The translations under genes and the position numbers were made by a program. Under the pieces are notes generated by a model, which was given only the letters and a program-made list of their open reading frames with translations, was not told the origin of the DNA and searched no databases. A stretch of DNA of 64,000 bases from Candidatus Schekmanbacteria bacterium (GTDB lineage Bacteria > CSSED10-310 > JACPHN01). The stretch covers positions 43,630 through 107,629 of the forward strand of contig JACPHN010000094.1 in the NCBI GenBank assembly GCA_016188575.1. Reading direction: 5' to 3'. This document shows positions 19,670 to 29,352 of the stretch, piece after piece. The first letter of the stretch is position 1. Each line of letters opens with the position of its first letter.

Positions 19670-21496
19670 TCAGGCACCGGCGGCCTTGCTCTCGAGCTCC
19701 GACCAGCGCGCGTAGAGGCGCTCAACTTCGGCCTTGGCAGTCTCGAGCGCTGTCCAGAGCTCGGCAACCACTTCATGCTGGCTTCCCAGGGCCGGGTCAT
19801 GGAGCCTTGCCTCGAGTGCCCCCACCGTGGCCTCTGCATCCATGATGCGCTCCTCCATGCCGGCGTGCTCGCGTTTCTCCAGGTACGTCAGACCCGGTCT
19901 TTTCCGGATTTCGGTGGCGCGGGAGTCCTTCCGTGGCGTTTCGCCCCTGTCCTGCCGGCGCTCTCTTTCGAGCATCCGGCGCCGCTCCGCCCACTGGTTC
20001 CGGTCCGCGAGATAAGCGACCTCACCGCTGGTATCCAGACAGACCACGGCTTCAGCAACGCGGTCGACGAGGAAGCGATCGTGGGAAACGAGCACGAGGG
20101 CGCCCGAAAAATCGAGCAGTCGATCTTCGAGGATTTCGAGCGTGGGAATGTCCAGGTCGTTGGTGGGCTCATCCAGAAGCAAGACGTCGGCCGGTTGGAG
20201 AATGAGCTGAGCAATCTGGACTCTGGCCTGCTCGCCGCCGGAAAGCATCCCAACCTTCACGTCGAGCTGCTCCGTATCGAACAGGAAGGTGGAGGCCCAG
20301 GCCGAGACGTGCATTTGACGCCCCCGATAGATGAGAAAGTCGCCGTCCGGCGCCAGCGCCCGGCGCAGGCTGAGCTCAGGGTCGAGCTCGGCGCGCTCTT
20401 GCGAGAAGTACACGCAGCGAAGATTCGGCGCGCGCCGGATCTCGCCAACAGTCGGGGCGAGCTCACCTGCCAGAATCCGCAGGAGAGTGGACTTGCCGGT
20501 CCCATTGTCTCCTAGCAATCCCAGCCGGGTGCCCGGGCCGAGCTTGAGGTTGAGGTTACTGAACAACACCCTACTCTCATAGCGCATGCCAAGATCACGG
20601 GCGGTCATGAGCTCCTTTGTCTGCCGGCCAGTGGCATCAAACGCAAAGCTCAGACTATCCTGGGTCTGGATCCGCTTTCGCTCCGCCACCTCATCGGCAA
20701 GCTGCTCCGCGCGCTCGGTTCGACCTTTCGACTTTGTCGAGCGCGCCTTGGCGCCTTGTCGCAACCAGGCGACCTCGAGCTTCAGGCGCGCACGCATCGA
20801 CTCCGTTTCCCGTTGCATCGTCTGCATGAGCTCTTCGCGCTTCATGAGGAACGCGCTATACGATCCCTCGACGCGAAACGCTCCACCGCGATAGAGGCGA
20901 TTGAGCTCGACGATTGCGGGGGTGACCTTTTCCAGAAAGTAGCGGTCGTGGGTGACGACGACATAGGCAAGCTCGCACCCCGAAAGAAACTCTTCCAGCC
21001 ACTCGATGCCGTCGATATCGAGGTGGTTCGTAGGTTCGTCGAGAAACAAGACGTCGGGATCGCGGGCCAGTGCGGCGCCAATCGCAAGGCGCTTTCGCCA
21101 TCCGCCCGACAACGTGCGGACGTCCCGCGAGAGCTCACCGAGACCGATCCGGCTCGCGACCTTGTCGACGATCAGGCGCGCCGTGGAGGTGGCGTCCCGA
21201 AGCGGCAGGGAGCTCGCGCTGCCCAGCAGCACCTCATCCATGGAGAGCCCCGGAGCGAAAACCGGAACTTGTGGCACGTATGCGGTCCGCAGCAGCTTAC
21301 GCGCGGAAACGGTGCCCGAGTCAGGCTCCTCCAGCCCAACCAGAATGCGCACCAGCGTGGTCTTGCCGGAGCCGTTGGGGCCAATCAAGCCGATGCGGTC
21401 GCCTTCGGAAACTGCGAAGGTGAGGCCCGTGAAGAGAGCGCGATGCCGATAGGATTTTGACAGCTCGGTGCCGCTCACGAGGACGTTGGACGCCAT
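19670..21496 (-). CDS. uup: ABC-F ATPase, Uup type
   Basis: 608 residues with two ATP-binding cassettes and no membrane segments. Walker A sites are GPNGSGKTT and GDNGTGKST. Signatures LSGGWRKR and LSGGEQARV precede LDEPTNHLD and LDEPTNDLD. The linker between cassettes carries the basic coiled region with LRQGAKARSTKSKGR. The C-terminus is a coiled coil (EKREHAGMEERIMDAEA), as in Uup. ABC-F proteins act on ribosomes or DNA, not in transport. The start codon is followed by a clear N-terminus (MASNVLVSGTELSKSYRH). Confidence 0.93.
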   Translation of the reverse strand: MASNVLVSGTELSKSYRHRALFTGLTFAVSEGDRIGLIGPNGSGKTTLVRILVGLEEPDSGTVSARKLLRTAYVPQVPVFAPGLSMDEVLLGSASSLPLRDATSTARLIVDKVASRIGLGELSRDVRTLSGGWRKRLAIGAALARDPDVLFLDEPTNHLDIDGIEWLEEFLSGCELAYVVVTHDRYFLEKVTPAIVELNRLYRGGAFRVEGSYSAFLMKREELMQTMQRETESMRARLKLEVAWLRQGAKARSTKSKGRTERAEQLADEVAERKRIQTQDSLSFAFDATGRQTKELMTARDLGMRYESRVLFSNLNLKLGPGTRLGLLGDNGTGKSTLLRILAGELAPTVGEIRRAPNLRCVYFSQERAELDPELSLRRALAPDGDFLIYRGRQMHVSAWASTFLFDTEQLDVKVGMLSGGEQARVQIAQLILQPADVLLLDEPTNDLDIPTLEILEDRLLDFSGALVLVSHDRFLVDRVAEAVVCLDTSGEVAYLADRNQWAERRRMLERERRQDRGETPRKDSRATEIRKRPGLTYLEKREHAGMEERIMDAEATVGALEARLHDPALGSQHEVVAELWTALETAKAEVERLYARWSELESKAAGA

Positions 21497-21613
21497 TGGT
21501 GGTGCTCTTTTCGCAAGGTGGTAAGACGGCTGCGGGCGCTGGGCGCTCGGGCGCCGGCCGGGACGGCATGCACAGCAAGGTTGACGGAAGGACCGATGCT
21601 TGAGCGGCGCAGC

Positions 21614-23341
21614 TCAAGGGGCCGGCGACGTCTGGGCAGCGCGCGCCTGCGCGTCGCGCACGTACGCGGCGAACTCCGCGGCCGGCAGAGGGCGCGCAAA
21701 AAGATAGCCCTGCGCTTCGTCGCAGCCTTCGTCCCGCAAGAAGCTTTTCTGCGCTTCATCCTCAATTCCCTCTGCCACAACCGTCAGGCCGAGTCCGTGT
21801 CCGAGCGCAATGATGGTGCGGGCGATGGTCTGCGACTCGCGGCACACGGCAACGCCGGCGACGAAGCTCCGGTCGATCTTCAGGTATTGCAGAGGGAACT
21901 TTTGCAGATAGGCGAGCGAGGAATGCCCGGTGCCAAAGTCGTCCATCGACAGAGTTACGCCGAGCGCTCGCAGCGCCTTCAGTTTGGCAACACTCCGCTC
22001 GAGGTCGCGCATGGTGCCGCTCTCCGTCACCTCGACCTCGAGATAGCGGCTTTCCAGGCCGGTACGCTGCAGGATTTCCGCAATCTCTTGTTCGAGCTCC
22101 GCGCGCCTGAACTGGTAGGGAGAGATGTTGACCGCAACTCGCAGGAAGGTCCCGAGCTCGTCTTGCCAGCGCAAACTTTGGCGGCACGCCTGTTCGACGA
22201 CCCAGCTTCCGATGCCCGCGATGAGACCGGTATCTTCCGCGACGGGGATGAACCTGGCCGGGGAGACGAAACCGAGCTTGGCGTTGTTCCAGCGCAGCAA
22301 CGCCTCGCATCCGACGATGCGAAAGGCGGCAAGATCCACTTTCGGCTGATAGGCGAGGGAAAGCTCGTTGCGCTCGATTGCATGCCGGAGCTGCCCTGCG
22401 ATAATGAGGCGCTCCTGGCTGTCAGAAAGCATGGTGGAGGAAAAGGCCATGGAGCTTCCACGACCGTCCGACTTGGCGCGATACATCGCGGTCTCGGCGT
22501 TGCGAATCAAGGTGCCGTAGTCGGTCCCGTCGACGGGGAAGCGCGCCAGTCCAAGGCCCGCGGTCACGAAGAGCTCGAGGTCGCCCAGCTCGAGAGGAGA
22601 TTCGAGAGCGCGTGCGCTCAAGGTGGCGCATTCGGCGATCACCGCCTCACCACCCTCGGCGAGGACTCCAAACTCATCGCCCCCGAGCCGAGCGACCAGC
22701 GCGTTACCCGAGAGCGCTGCGGTCAGCCGGCGCCCCACCTCCTGAATGACCTTGCTTCCAAGAGCGTGCCCGAACGCTTCATTGACACTCCTGAAATTGT
22801 CGATGTCGATGAGGAGCAGGGCGCCACGCACTCCGGAACCGGAGCACCCGGTGCAGGCGCCGTCTACGGCCCGGTGAAACTGACTCCGGTTGGGCAGCCC
22901 GGTAAGGGCGTCATAATCGCTGAGGCGAGCGTTATCCGCGTGCAGGCGGTCGCTGTAGTGCTTGAGGCGCAGCAGGTTGCGAATGCGCGCCGACAGTTCC
23001 CGCCGGTTGAATGGCTTGATGACGAAGTCTTCGGCGCCCGCGTCGAGCCCCTGGATGCGCGATGCGTCGTCGGCCAGAGCGGTCACGATAACGATCGGGA
23101 TGCGCCGAAACTGCGCGTGCTCCTTGAGCCTGGACGTGACTTCATAACCGGTCATGTTGGGCATCATGACATCGAGCAGAACGAGGTCGGGCTTGAGCTC
23201 GGGGACAAGTGCCAGAGCGTCCGAGCCGTTGCCGGCGACGTGGACCTCGTAGCCCTCGTATTCGAGAATGGTCCTCAGCAGGTTTTGATTTGCGATTTCG
23301 TCATCTACGACAAGGATCTTGCTGGGTTCGTGGTCGTACAC
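21614..23341 (-). CDS. Response regulator with GGDEF and EAL domains
   Basis: 575 residues for making and/or breaking cyclic di-GMP. Receiver domain 9-125 has the acidic pocket VVDDE and phosphoacceptor Asp in LVLLDVMMPNMTG. GGDEF domain 140-300 has an intact RLGGDEFGVL, so synthase activity is possible. EAL domain 315-565 has intact EALLRW, plus DDFGTGHSSLAYL and KIDRSFV, so phosphodiesterase activity is also possible. It lies downstream of the giant hybrid kinase and the small exported protein on the same strand, 123 bases after the latter, and could be its output. Confidence 0.93.
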   Translation of the reverse strand: MYDHEPSKILVVDDEIANQNLLRTILEYEGYEVHVAGNGSDALALVPELKPDLVLLDVMMPNMTGYEVTSRLKEHAQFRRIPIVIVTALADDASRIQGLDAGAEDFVIKPFNRRELSARIRNLLRLKHYSDRLHADNARLSDYDALTGLPNRSQFHRAVDGACTGCSGSGVRGALLLIDIDNFRSVNEAFGHALGSKVIQEVGRRLTAALSGNALVARLGGDEFGVLAEGGEAVIAECATLSARALESPLELGDLELFVTAGLGLARFPVDGTDYGTLIRNAETAMYRAKSDGRGSSMAFSSTMLSDSQERLIIAGQLRHAIERNELSLAYQPKVDLAAFRIVGCEALLRWNNAKLGFVSPARFIPVAEDTGLIAGIGSWVVEQACRQSLRWQDELGTFLRVAVNISPYQFRRAELEQEIAEILQRTGLESRYLEVEVTESGTMRDLERSVAKLKALRALGVTLSMDDFGTGHSSLAYLQKFPLQYLKIDRSFVAGVAVCRESQTIARTIIALGHGLGLTVVAEGIEDEAQKSFLRDEGCDEAQGYLFARPLPAAEFAAYVRDAQARAAQTSPAP

Positions 23342-23464
23342 GAGCGACCTCCTGTCGTGTTAGGGAGACCGTGGTGGATCATGGGCGATTCCCGCATCTT
23401 GCGCACCAGCATATTCGGCTCGCGGGGGTTTTCGCAAGCGATCTTCCCGGACCGGAAACGCCGT

Positions 23465-24037
23465 TCAGTGCCTGCGGTGCGTCGCCGGGCCGGGCGTGGG
23501 AACGGGCTGCTGTCGATCGAGGGTCGTGGACGGCTCGAGACAAGCTTCCGGTCCCGCGCCGCAGAGCAGCGTGATCGCATCGTCCGTGACCTTACCGGTC
23601 AAGCGAACGGCGGCGGTGAGGCGGCGCGGCGGAAGCTCCGCGCGATGGCCCGCGGTGGCGGCGTCGCCATCCGCTGGTGCGAACCCGCCGTGCTCGGGAA
23701 CGACGAACGAGATGGAGGCGCCTGGTCCGAGTCGAAGCTGCTCCACCTCGAGTGCGAAGTAGCATGGCGACCCTGCGGGACCGGGTTCGGCACCGTAGAA
23801 AAGTGCCCGAAGGTGTTTCTCTTCCAGGAAGAAAACGAGACGCCGCCGGCCATCCTCATGCTCCCACGTCCCGGCGAGCTCCTCGGGCGTCACCGGAGAT
23901 CTCGGTTCCTGCTGCTGAGCCGCCACCCAGGTGGCGAGGAAGCCGGCCGCGAGCAGGCCTCCCGCGACGCGGCTGATCCCCGCCAGAAGGCGTGCTGCCG
24001 CGCGCGTGCGCCGCCCCGAGGACTGGGGGCCGCTCAT
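23465..24037 (-). CDS. Small exported protein of unknown function
   Basis: 190 residues. The ATG overlaps the stop of the giant kinase (ATGA), indicating translational coupling. A basic start is followed by a hydrophobic segment (RVAGGLLAAGFLATWVAA) and QQQEP, a likely signal peptide. The mature part begins ELAGTWEHEDGRRRLVFFLEE, then alternating beta segments, reminiscent of lipocalin-like ligand binders, but I recognise no family. Two Cys lie close together near the end (LLCGAGPEACLE). Coupling suggests it works with the kinase, perhaps as a periplasmic accessory. Confidence 0.65.
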   Translation of the reverse strand: MSGPQSSGRRTRAAARLLAGISRVAGGLLAAGFLATWVAAQQQEPRSPVTPEELAGTWEHEDGRRRLVFFLEEKHLRALFYGAEPGPAGSPCYFALEVEQLRLGPGASISFVVPEHGGFAPADGDAATAGHRAELPPRRLTAAVRLTGKVTDDAITLLCGAGPEACLEPSTTLDRQQPVPTPGPATHRRH

Positions 24038-27000
24038 CGGTAGTGCTCCAAATAGGCCGCCGGTGGAAAATGAACGCCGAAGGCCCGGGGCGGTCCGGAA
24101 GCGTAGGTGGGGACGGCTGCCCAGCGCTCCGCGATCCGACCGACCGTGGCGAGACCGGGCATGCCGGCGGTCTCGACATTTGGCGCCACGCCTTCCGGGC
24201 TGAAAATAGCCTCTGCCGACCTGTCGTCGAGCGGCGCGCCATTGTCCTCGACAACCAAAGAGACGCCATCCTCGGTAGCAAGGAGACGGACCGATACCGT
24301 TCGCGCGGCACCGGCGCCAGCAGTCGCATAGCGTACGATGCTGGACAGGATGAGAACGACATCGCGGCGGGTGGCATGGACGACGCATGGCACCGGCGGC
24401 GCGGAATAGTCCATGGTGACGTGTGGATGTCCCGCCTTCAGGTAGGACACGACATCCGCGACGAAGCTGGCGAGGTCGATCGAGTCCGGTCGCGACGCTT
24501 GGGGTGACGCAAACATGCGCTCAGCGCTGTCGAACGCCGCGCGCGCGGCGGCCAGCGCCTCATCGAGCTGCGGTCCGGGGAGCGGAGAAACCGGGGCCGG
24601 CGCCGGCGCGGCGTGGCCCGCAAACCTCAGAAGCGGTCCGATGGCATGAGTCAAGAATGCGGAAATGGCAGCGGCCGTTTCGCCCTCGATGTCTTCCGCC
24701 CGCTCGAGGGTGTGACGCGACAGCGCGGCGACGGCGGCTTCGAGCTCGGCGACTCGCGCTCCGACCTCCTTGCGGCGCTGCTCTCGCACGAGCAGATTGC
24801 GGACGCGCGCCAGGAGCTCTGTTTCCGCAAACGGCTTGGCGATGTAATCGTCAGCGCCGAAACTCAGACTTTGTGCGGCGCTCGACTCACCGCGTGCGGT
24901 CATGAGCAACACGGGCAGATTCGCGAGGCCCCATTCTGTTCGTAGTCTGACGATGAACATAGGGCCGTTAAGGTCAGGCATGGACCAGTCCGCCACCACG
25001 ACATCCGGTACGGGGTGCTCGCGCATCAGCTCCAGCGCGGCGGTGGCAGAGGCGACCGCCACGACATGTGCTCCCGAACGTTCCAGGAGCGAGGCCAGGT
25101 AGGCGCGTTGGGCGGCGTCGACAGCCACGACGAGTGCGGATCCCGGCATGCCGCGACCACCGGTGAGGATAGCGTGGATGCGCTCGAGCACGAAGCTCTG
25201 AATGACCGATGGAGCGATCTCGTCGTATTCGAAGCGCACGCCCGCGCGCTGCTCACCGCGCCACCGCACCTCGCCATTCAAGCTCAGCGGCTCGTCCTCG
25301 ACATGCAAGCGAAAAAGGACCGTGACGCGGTCTCCCTTGATGGGGAAGGCCGAGCGCGCGCTCAGATAGAGCCCACAGCCGGTCGCCGACAAGTCGACGA
25401 TCTTGGTGTCAATGGAGCTTTCGCCGCAGCGCAGCTCGCACGGAAGCTGAAGTCCTTCGACGCGCAGCGCGGACCGCTTGTCGGCGTGGTCCACGGTCTG
25501 AATCGCCAAGAGCATGCGATCGACCTGATCCATGGTGAGACGGAGCGTAAGATCGCTGACCGCAAGCCGGGTCTCTCCCCACCAGAAGGCGTCGATCTTC
25601 GGCGGCACCGGATCCATCGGCACCATGCGCCCATTACGCAGCTTGACGCGCAAGGCCGGACCTTGCTTGCCGTCGAGCTCGGTTCTCAGCCTGAGGACGA
25701 GCCCGGTGGTCTTGCGCCACCCGCTATCACCTCCCGAGCTGTCGCTACTCGTTTCTTCCCCCTCCTGTGCGCCGTCGCCGAAATCGTCCCGTCGCGGCTC
25801 CGCCAGACAGCCGCTGGTTGCGAGGATTTGCCGGTACTGCTCAACGCGCTCATGGCGAGGCGCTAACTGCGCGGTGGGCTCGCTCTGCCCGTGAGCGGCG
25901 TCCCCGGGTCGAGCCCGCGGCATGAGCGGCAGGTGTACTCTGGTTTCCGTGCCCTCCCCTTCCGAGGAGGCAATGGACACGGATCCGCCGTGAAGCTCGA
26001 CGATCTCCTTGACCACCGCCAGGCCAAGACCCGATCCTGGCACCTCGAGACTCTCCGCCCGGCTCTTGCGAAAGCGATCGAAGACATAGGGAAGCTCGCT
26101 CTCCGGGATGCCGAGACCGGTGTCGCGCACCGCAAGGCGCAGTGTTTCCTGGGAGGTGAGCACGGTGACGTCAATGCTCCCGCCGCGCGGCGTGTACTTG
26201 ATGGCGTTGGAGAGCACGTTGACGGGGACCTTGTCGAAAAGGTCCACGTCAATGGGCACCGTCGGTGGCGGGTCGGCGATCGAGAAGCGGAGCGTGAGGT
26301 CGCGGGCGTTGCAGATCATCGTCGCGGCCTCGATGAGCGGCGCCATGAGCTCGTTGAAGTCGACGCGGGCGAGCTTCAACGGTTGCCGATCCCTACCGAG
26401 CGACTGGAGATCGAGAATCTTGTTGACCAGATCGAGCAACTGATGGGAGCTGCGATGGACCACGGCCAGAAGTCGGCGTAGCTCCTCAGTGATCGGTCCG
26501 TGGCGGCCGGACAAGGCGGCCTGGGTGAGCCCGATCACCGTTGTCAGAGGGTTTCGCAGCTCGTGACTGGCGTTCTCGAAGAAAATGGCCTTGGCGCGAT
26601 CGAGCTCGACCATGCGCTGGTGCGCGGCGTCGAGCTTCTTGAGAGCGTCTTCGGCGCGTTTTTGTTCGAGCTCGCCGGTCTTTTTTTCGCGGGCCAGCTC
26701 CCGGGAATGATCCGCAAGCAGCAGCTCGAGAGCGGTTTGGCGCCTTCGCGCGCGGCGAATGCCAATGCGGAGCAGGCCAAGGAGCAGGCCAAGGCCGCCA
26801 GCGAGAACGGCCGTGCGAAAGTACCCAGTCTCGAGAAATGGCGGTACGATCCGGAATGCGACGCTGGCCGCTGCGCCGCCGACAGCGCCGAATCTGGTCT
26901 CTGCCTGAGCTTCGAAGCGATACGACCCGGCGGGAAGATTCGTGTATGAGGCACGTCTTTCGGGCGCAAGCGCAGACCAGTCGCGGTCATACCCGACGAG

Positions 27001-29313
27001 ACGGTAGCGGAATCTCGTTGCCGCCTCATCGACGAAGGACAGAGCCGAAAAGGCCACGCGAAAGTCCGCGCGGTCCGTGCCCACTTCCTGGCCGCTCGGC
27101 GCGGCGAGACCGCCTCCAAGCGTTGCCTCGCGAATCACAACGCGCGGTGGCACCGTCTCCGCGGGCCGATCGAGCCCGGGGACGAAGTGGCTGAGCCCGC
27201 GGCCTGTGCCGAACCAGATCGTGCCATCGTCGTCCGCAAAGAACGCGTTTGGACTGCAGAGGTTCCAAACGAGGCCGACGTCTTCGTCGAAGGTATCCAC
27301 CACGCGCCCCGAGGCAGGATCGAAGCGAAAGAGGCCGTGGGTAGTCCCGAGCCAGACGGCGTTGCTGCCCGCGGCGGTCCCGACGAAGGACACCGCATCT
27401 CGCGGCAGGCCGTCGGTCGGCCCAAAGCTGCGGACTGCGATTGCCGGAGGGTCGCGGAGGTCGACGCTGGAGATCCCGGGTGCCTGTCGATAGCTGATCC
27501 AGACTTTGCCGCTGTCGTCCTCGGTGACGCTGGCCACGTCGTCGTCGAGAAGACCGTCCGCGGCGGTGTAGCGTGTGCTCGCTTCGCCGGAAAGCAGGAT
27601 CAGGCCCTGGTTTGAGGCGATCCACACCTGGCGACCCGACTGCCGGGACCGCCGGATCGCCCGGATGCTATCCGGCCCGCGGCCGCCGGGAAGCGGCACA
27701 GGTCTGAAGGCGCCGTCGTGCAAGCGCGCCAGTCCTGCCGCGGTGCCGGCGAGGAGCCGCCCTTCCCGATCACGCTCCACCGCCGGCACCCGCCCGCTTG
27801 GCAGCCCCGACTCCCGTCCGTAGCGTTCCGAGACGATCGGCTCACTACCCGAGAAGTCGACTCTGGCAATGCCGCCCGTTTCCTCGTCGGCGCCGCCAAC
27901 GAACGCGGTGGCCGGCGGCACGACGAGAAGGCTCAAGGCGGCGCCGACCAGCGGCATTCCCGCGGACGTACCCAGGGGCTCGATGAAACGCCCGCGGAGC
28001 TGCGCCAGTCCCCCTGAGGTGGCGACAAGCAGCTCGCCTCGATGTCCGCCGTGAGGCAGGCGCGCGGCTCCCCACACCGTTTCGGCGGCACTCCCCGCTG
28101 GCGCCCGGTAGTTGAGAAACGCGGTGCTGCGCACCTTCGCCAACCCCGCGAGAGCTCCGATCCAGATGGTCTGCTCCCGATCCTCGAAGATGGCGCGGAC
28201 ACTATTATCAGGTAGCCCGGTCGACTCGTCGAGGAAGGCCCCGTCGTTTCTGTCGAGGTCGACCCTGAGAAGCCCGGAATGTTCGGATCCTGCCCACAGC
28301 AGGCGGCGCGAGTCCAGCAAGAGGCGGGTAATCGGGGACTCCATCGCCGTGAACAGGCGCCTCGGGTGCGCCAGGGGCGTCGCGAGCTGATCCGCGAGCA
28401 ACTCGAAAACCTCGCCGCTCGCGGTCCCGAAGTAGAGGCTTCCGGACGCATCGGATTCAAGACTCCGCAGGTTCCACTCGCGTTCGGGGGGGAGGTTGAT
28501 GGGCCTGAGCGTACCCGACGCATACAGCGCGAGGCCGCTCTCGGAGGCGACGGCAACAGCTCCTGACCGCAGCGGCTCGAATGCGGTAATCGCAGCTCGG
28601 CGGCGCGCGGTCGCGTCTGAAAGGGGCACCGCCTCGCCACCCCTGGCGGAGACGAGCACGCCGAGTCCCTTGGTCCCCACCAGGAGCGTGCCGTCGCCGG
28701 CGAGGGACAGTGCGGTGATCGCCTCTACGGAGTCCGGGGAGGGCAGCGGCACGCGCACAACATCGGGCGTGGCGGTGGCGGCCCCGACCTCCAGCACGCC
28801 AACCGCCGGAGGTGTTGATGTGGCGAGGAAGACTGTCTTGCCGTCGGGGCTCAGGCTCAGCCAGCGCGGCGGGCCGCCAAGTCGCTGCGCCGCGGCCCAC
28901 GACTCGCGCCGCGTTTCCGAGTGGCGGGAAACGGCGGAGCGCGTGGCGATCCAGATGCTGCCATCGGCGGATACAGCAAGCGCCGCCACACCCGCCTCTG
29001 CCAAACCCCCTCCCATGTCCACGGCCGCGAAGCTCGTGCCATCGTAGCGAGCCGCGCCGCCAGGCGTGCCGATCCAGAGGTAGCCGGCGCCGTCCTGCGC
29101 GACGGCCTCGACGGCCGCGTGGGGCAGCTTTGACGGTGGGTAGGCGGCGAGCGGTACGAGCTGGCTCCATGATGCAGTCGGCAGCGCGGCGAGGATGCAG
29201 AGCGAGCAGGCGAGCACCAGAGGTACGGCGTGGCGAAGGCGACGTTGTAGCGGCGCGGGGTGCGCAGCCGAAGTGGCGGCGGTCATCGAATCGTCATGAG
29301 CGCTGCGAGTCAT
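24034..29313 (-). CDS. Giant two-component-propeller hybrid histidine kinase with PilZ and receiver domains
   Basis: 1759 residues from the ATG at 29313, which has AGGAG upstream. Signal segment 30-52. Periplasmic beta-propeller repeats (LWIGT, IWIGALAGLAKV type) occupy roughly 60-735, then a Y_Y_Y domain to about 815 and a membrane helix near 841. HisKA has the phospho-His in NASHELRNPL near 918, and HATPase has NAIKYTP and GSGLGLAVVKEI. A PilZ-like domain follows (about 1280-1380, DLSATGCGLYL), then a receiver (1389-1505, Asp in VVADWSMPDLNG). Last is a second, degenerate kinase module (HAIGPLL; weak ATP motifs). Propeller kinases of this type often sense glycans. Confidence 0.88.
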   Translation of the reverse strand: MTRSAHDDSMTAATSAAHPAPLQRRLRHAVPLVLACSLCILAALPTASWSQLVPLAAYPPSKLPHAAVEAVAQDGAGYLWIGTPGGAARYDGTSFAAVDMGGGLAEAGVAALAVSADGSIWIATRSAVSRHSETRRESWAAAQRLGGPPRWLSLSPDGKTVFLATSTPPAVGVLEVGAATATPDVVRVPLPSPDSVEAITALSLAGDGTLLVGTKGLGVLVSARGGEAVPLSDATARRRAAITAFEPLRSGAVAVASESGLALYASGTLRPINLPPEREWNLRSLESDASGSLYFGTASGEVFELLADQLATPLAHPRRLFTAMESPITRLLLDSRRLLWAGSEHSGLLRVDLDRNDGAFLDESTGLPDNSVRAIFEDREQTIWIGALAGLAKVRSTAFLNYRAPAGSAAETVWGAARLPHGGHRGELLVATSGGLAQLRGRFIEPLGTSAGMPLVGAALSLLVVPPATAFVGGADEETGGIARVDFSGSEPIVSERYGRESGLPSGRVPAVERDREGRLLAGTAAGLARLHDGAFRPVPLPGGRGPDSIRAIRRSRQSGRQVWIASNQGLILLSGEASTRYTAADGLLDDDVASVTEDDSGKVWISYRQAPGISSVDLRDPPAIAVRSFGPTDGLPRDAVSFVGTAAGSNAVWLGTTHGLFRFDPASGRVVDTFDEDVGLVWNLCSPNAFFADDDGTIWFGTGRGLSHFVPGLDRPAETVPPRVVIREATLGGGLAAPSGQEVGTDRADFRVAFSALSFVDEAATRFRYRLVGYDRDWSALAPERRASYTNLPAGSYRFEAQAETRFGAVGGAAASVAFRIVPPFLETGYFRTAVLAGGLGLLLGLLRIGIRRARRRQTALELLLADHSRELAREKKTGELEQKRAEDALKKLDAAHQRMVELDRAKAIFFENASHELRNPLTTVIGLTQAALSGRHGPITEELRRLLAVVHRSSHQLLDLVNKILDLQSLGRDRQPLKLARVDFNELMAPLIEAATMICNARDLTLRFSIADPPPTVPIDVDLFDKVPVNVLSNAIKYTPRGGSIDVTVLTSQETLRLAVRDTGLGIPESELPYVFDRFRKSRAESLEVPGSGLGLAVVKEIVELHGGSVSIASSEGEGTETRVHLPLMPRARPGDAAHGQSEPTAQLAPRHERVEQYRQILATSGCLAEPRRDDFGDGAQEGEETSSDSSGGDSGWRKTTGLVLRLRTELDGKQGPALRVKLRNGRMVPMDPVPPKIDAFWWGETRLAVSDLTLRLTMDQVDRMLLAIQTVDHADKRSALRVEGLQLPCELRCGESSIDTKIVDLSATGCGLYLSARSAFPIKGDRVTVLFRLHVEDEPLSLNGEVRWRGEQRAGVRFEYDEIAPSVIQSFVLERIHAILTGGRGMPGSALVVAVDAAQRAYLASLLERSGAHVVAVASATAALELMREHPVPDVVVADWSMPDLNGPMFIVRLRTEWGLANLPVLLMTARGESSAAQSLSFGADDYIAKPFAETELLARVRNLLVREQRRKEVGARVAELEAAVAALSRHTLERAEDIEGETAAAISAFLTHAIGPLLRFAGHAAPAPAPVSPLPGPQLDEALAAARAAFDSAERMFASPQASRPDSIDLASFVADVVSYLKAGHPHVTMDYSAPPVPCVVHATRRDVVLILSSIVRYATAGAGAARTVSVRLLATEDGVSLVVEDNGAPLDDRSAEAIFSPEGVAPNVETAGMPGLATVGRIAERWAAVPTYASGPPRAFGVHFPPAAYLEHYR

Positions 29314-29352
29314 TCGTGCGCGGCTCCTGGAACCGCGCGCGAATGTTCCCAA

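Noticed and set aside
21518..24043. 841-codon plus-strand frame
   Set aside because: It lies antisense to the REC-GGDEF-EAL gene and small exported-protein gene, both well supported.
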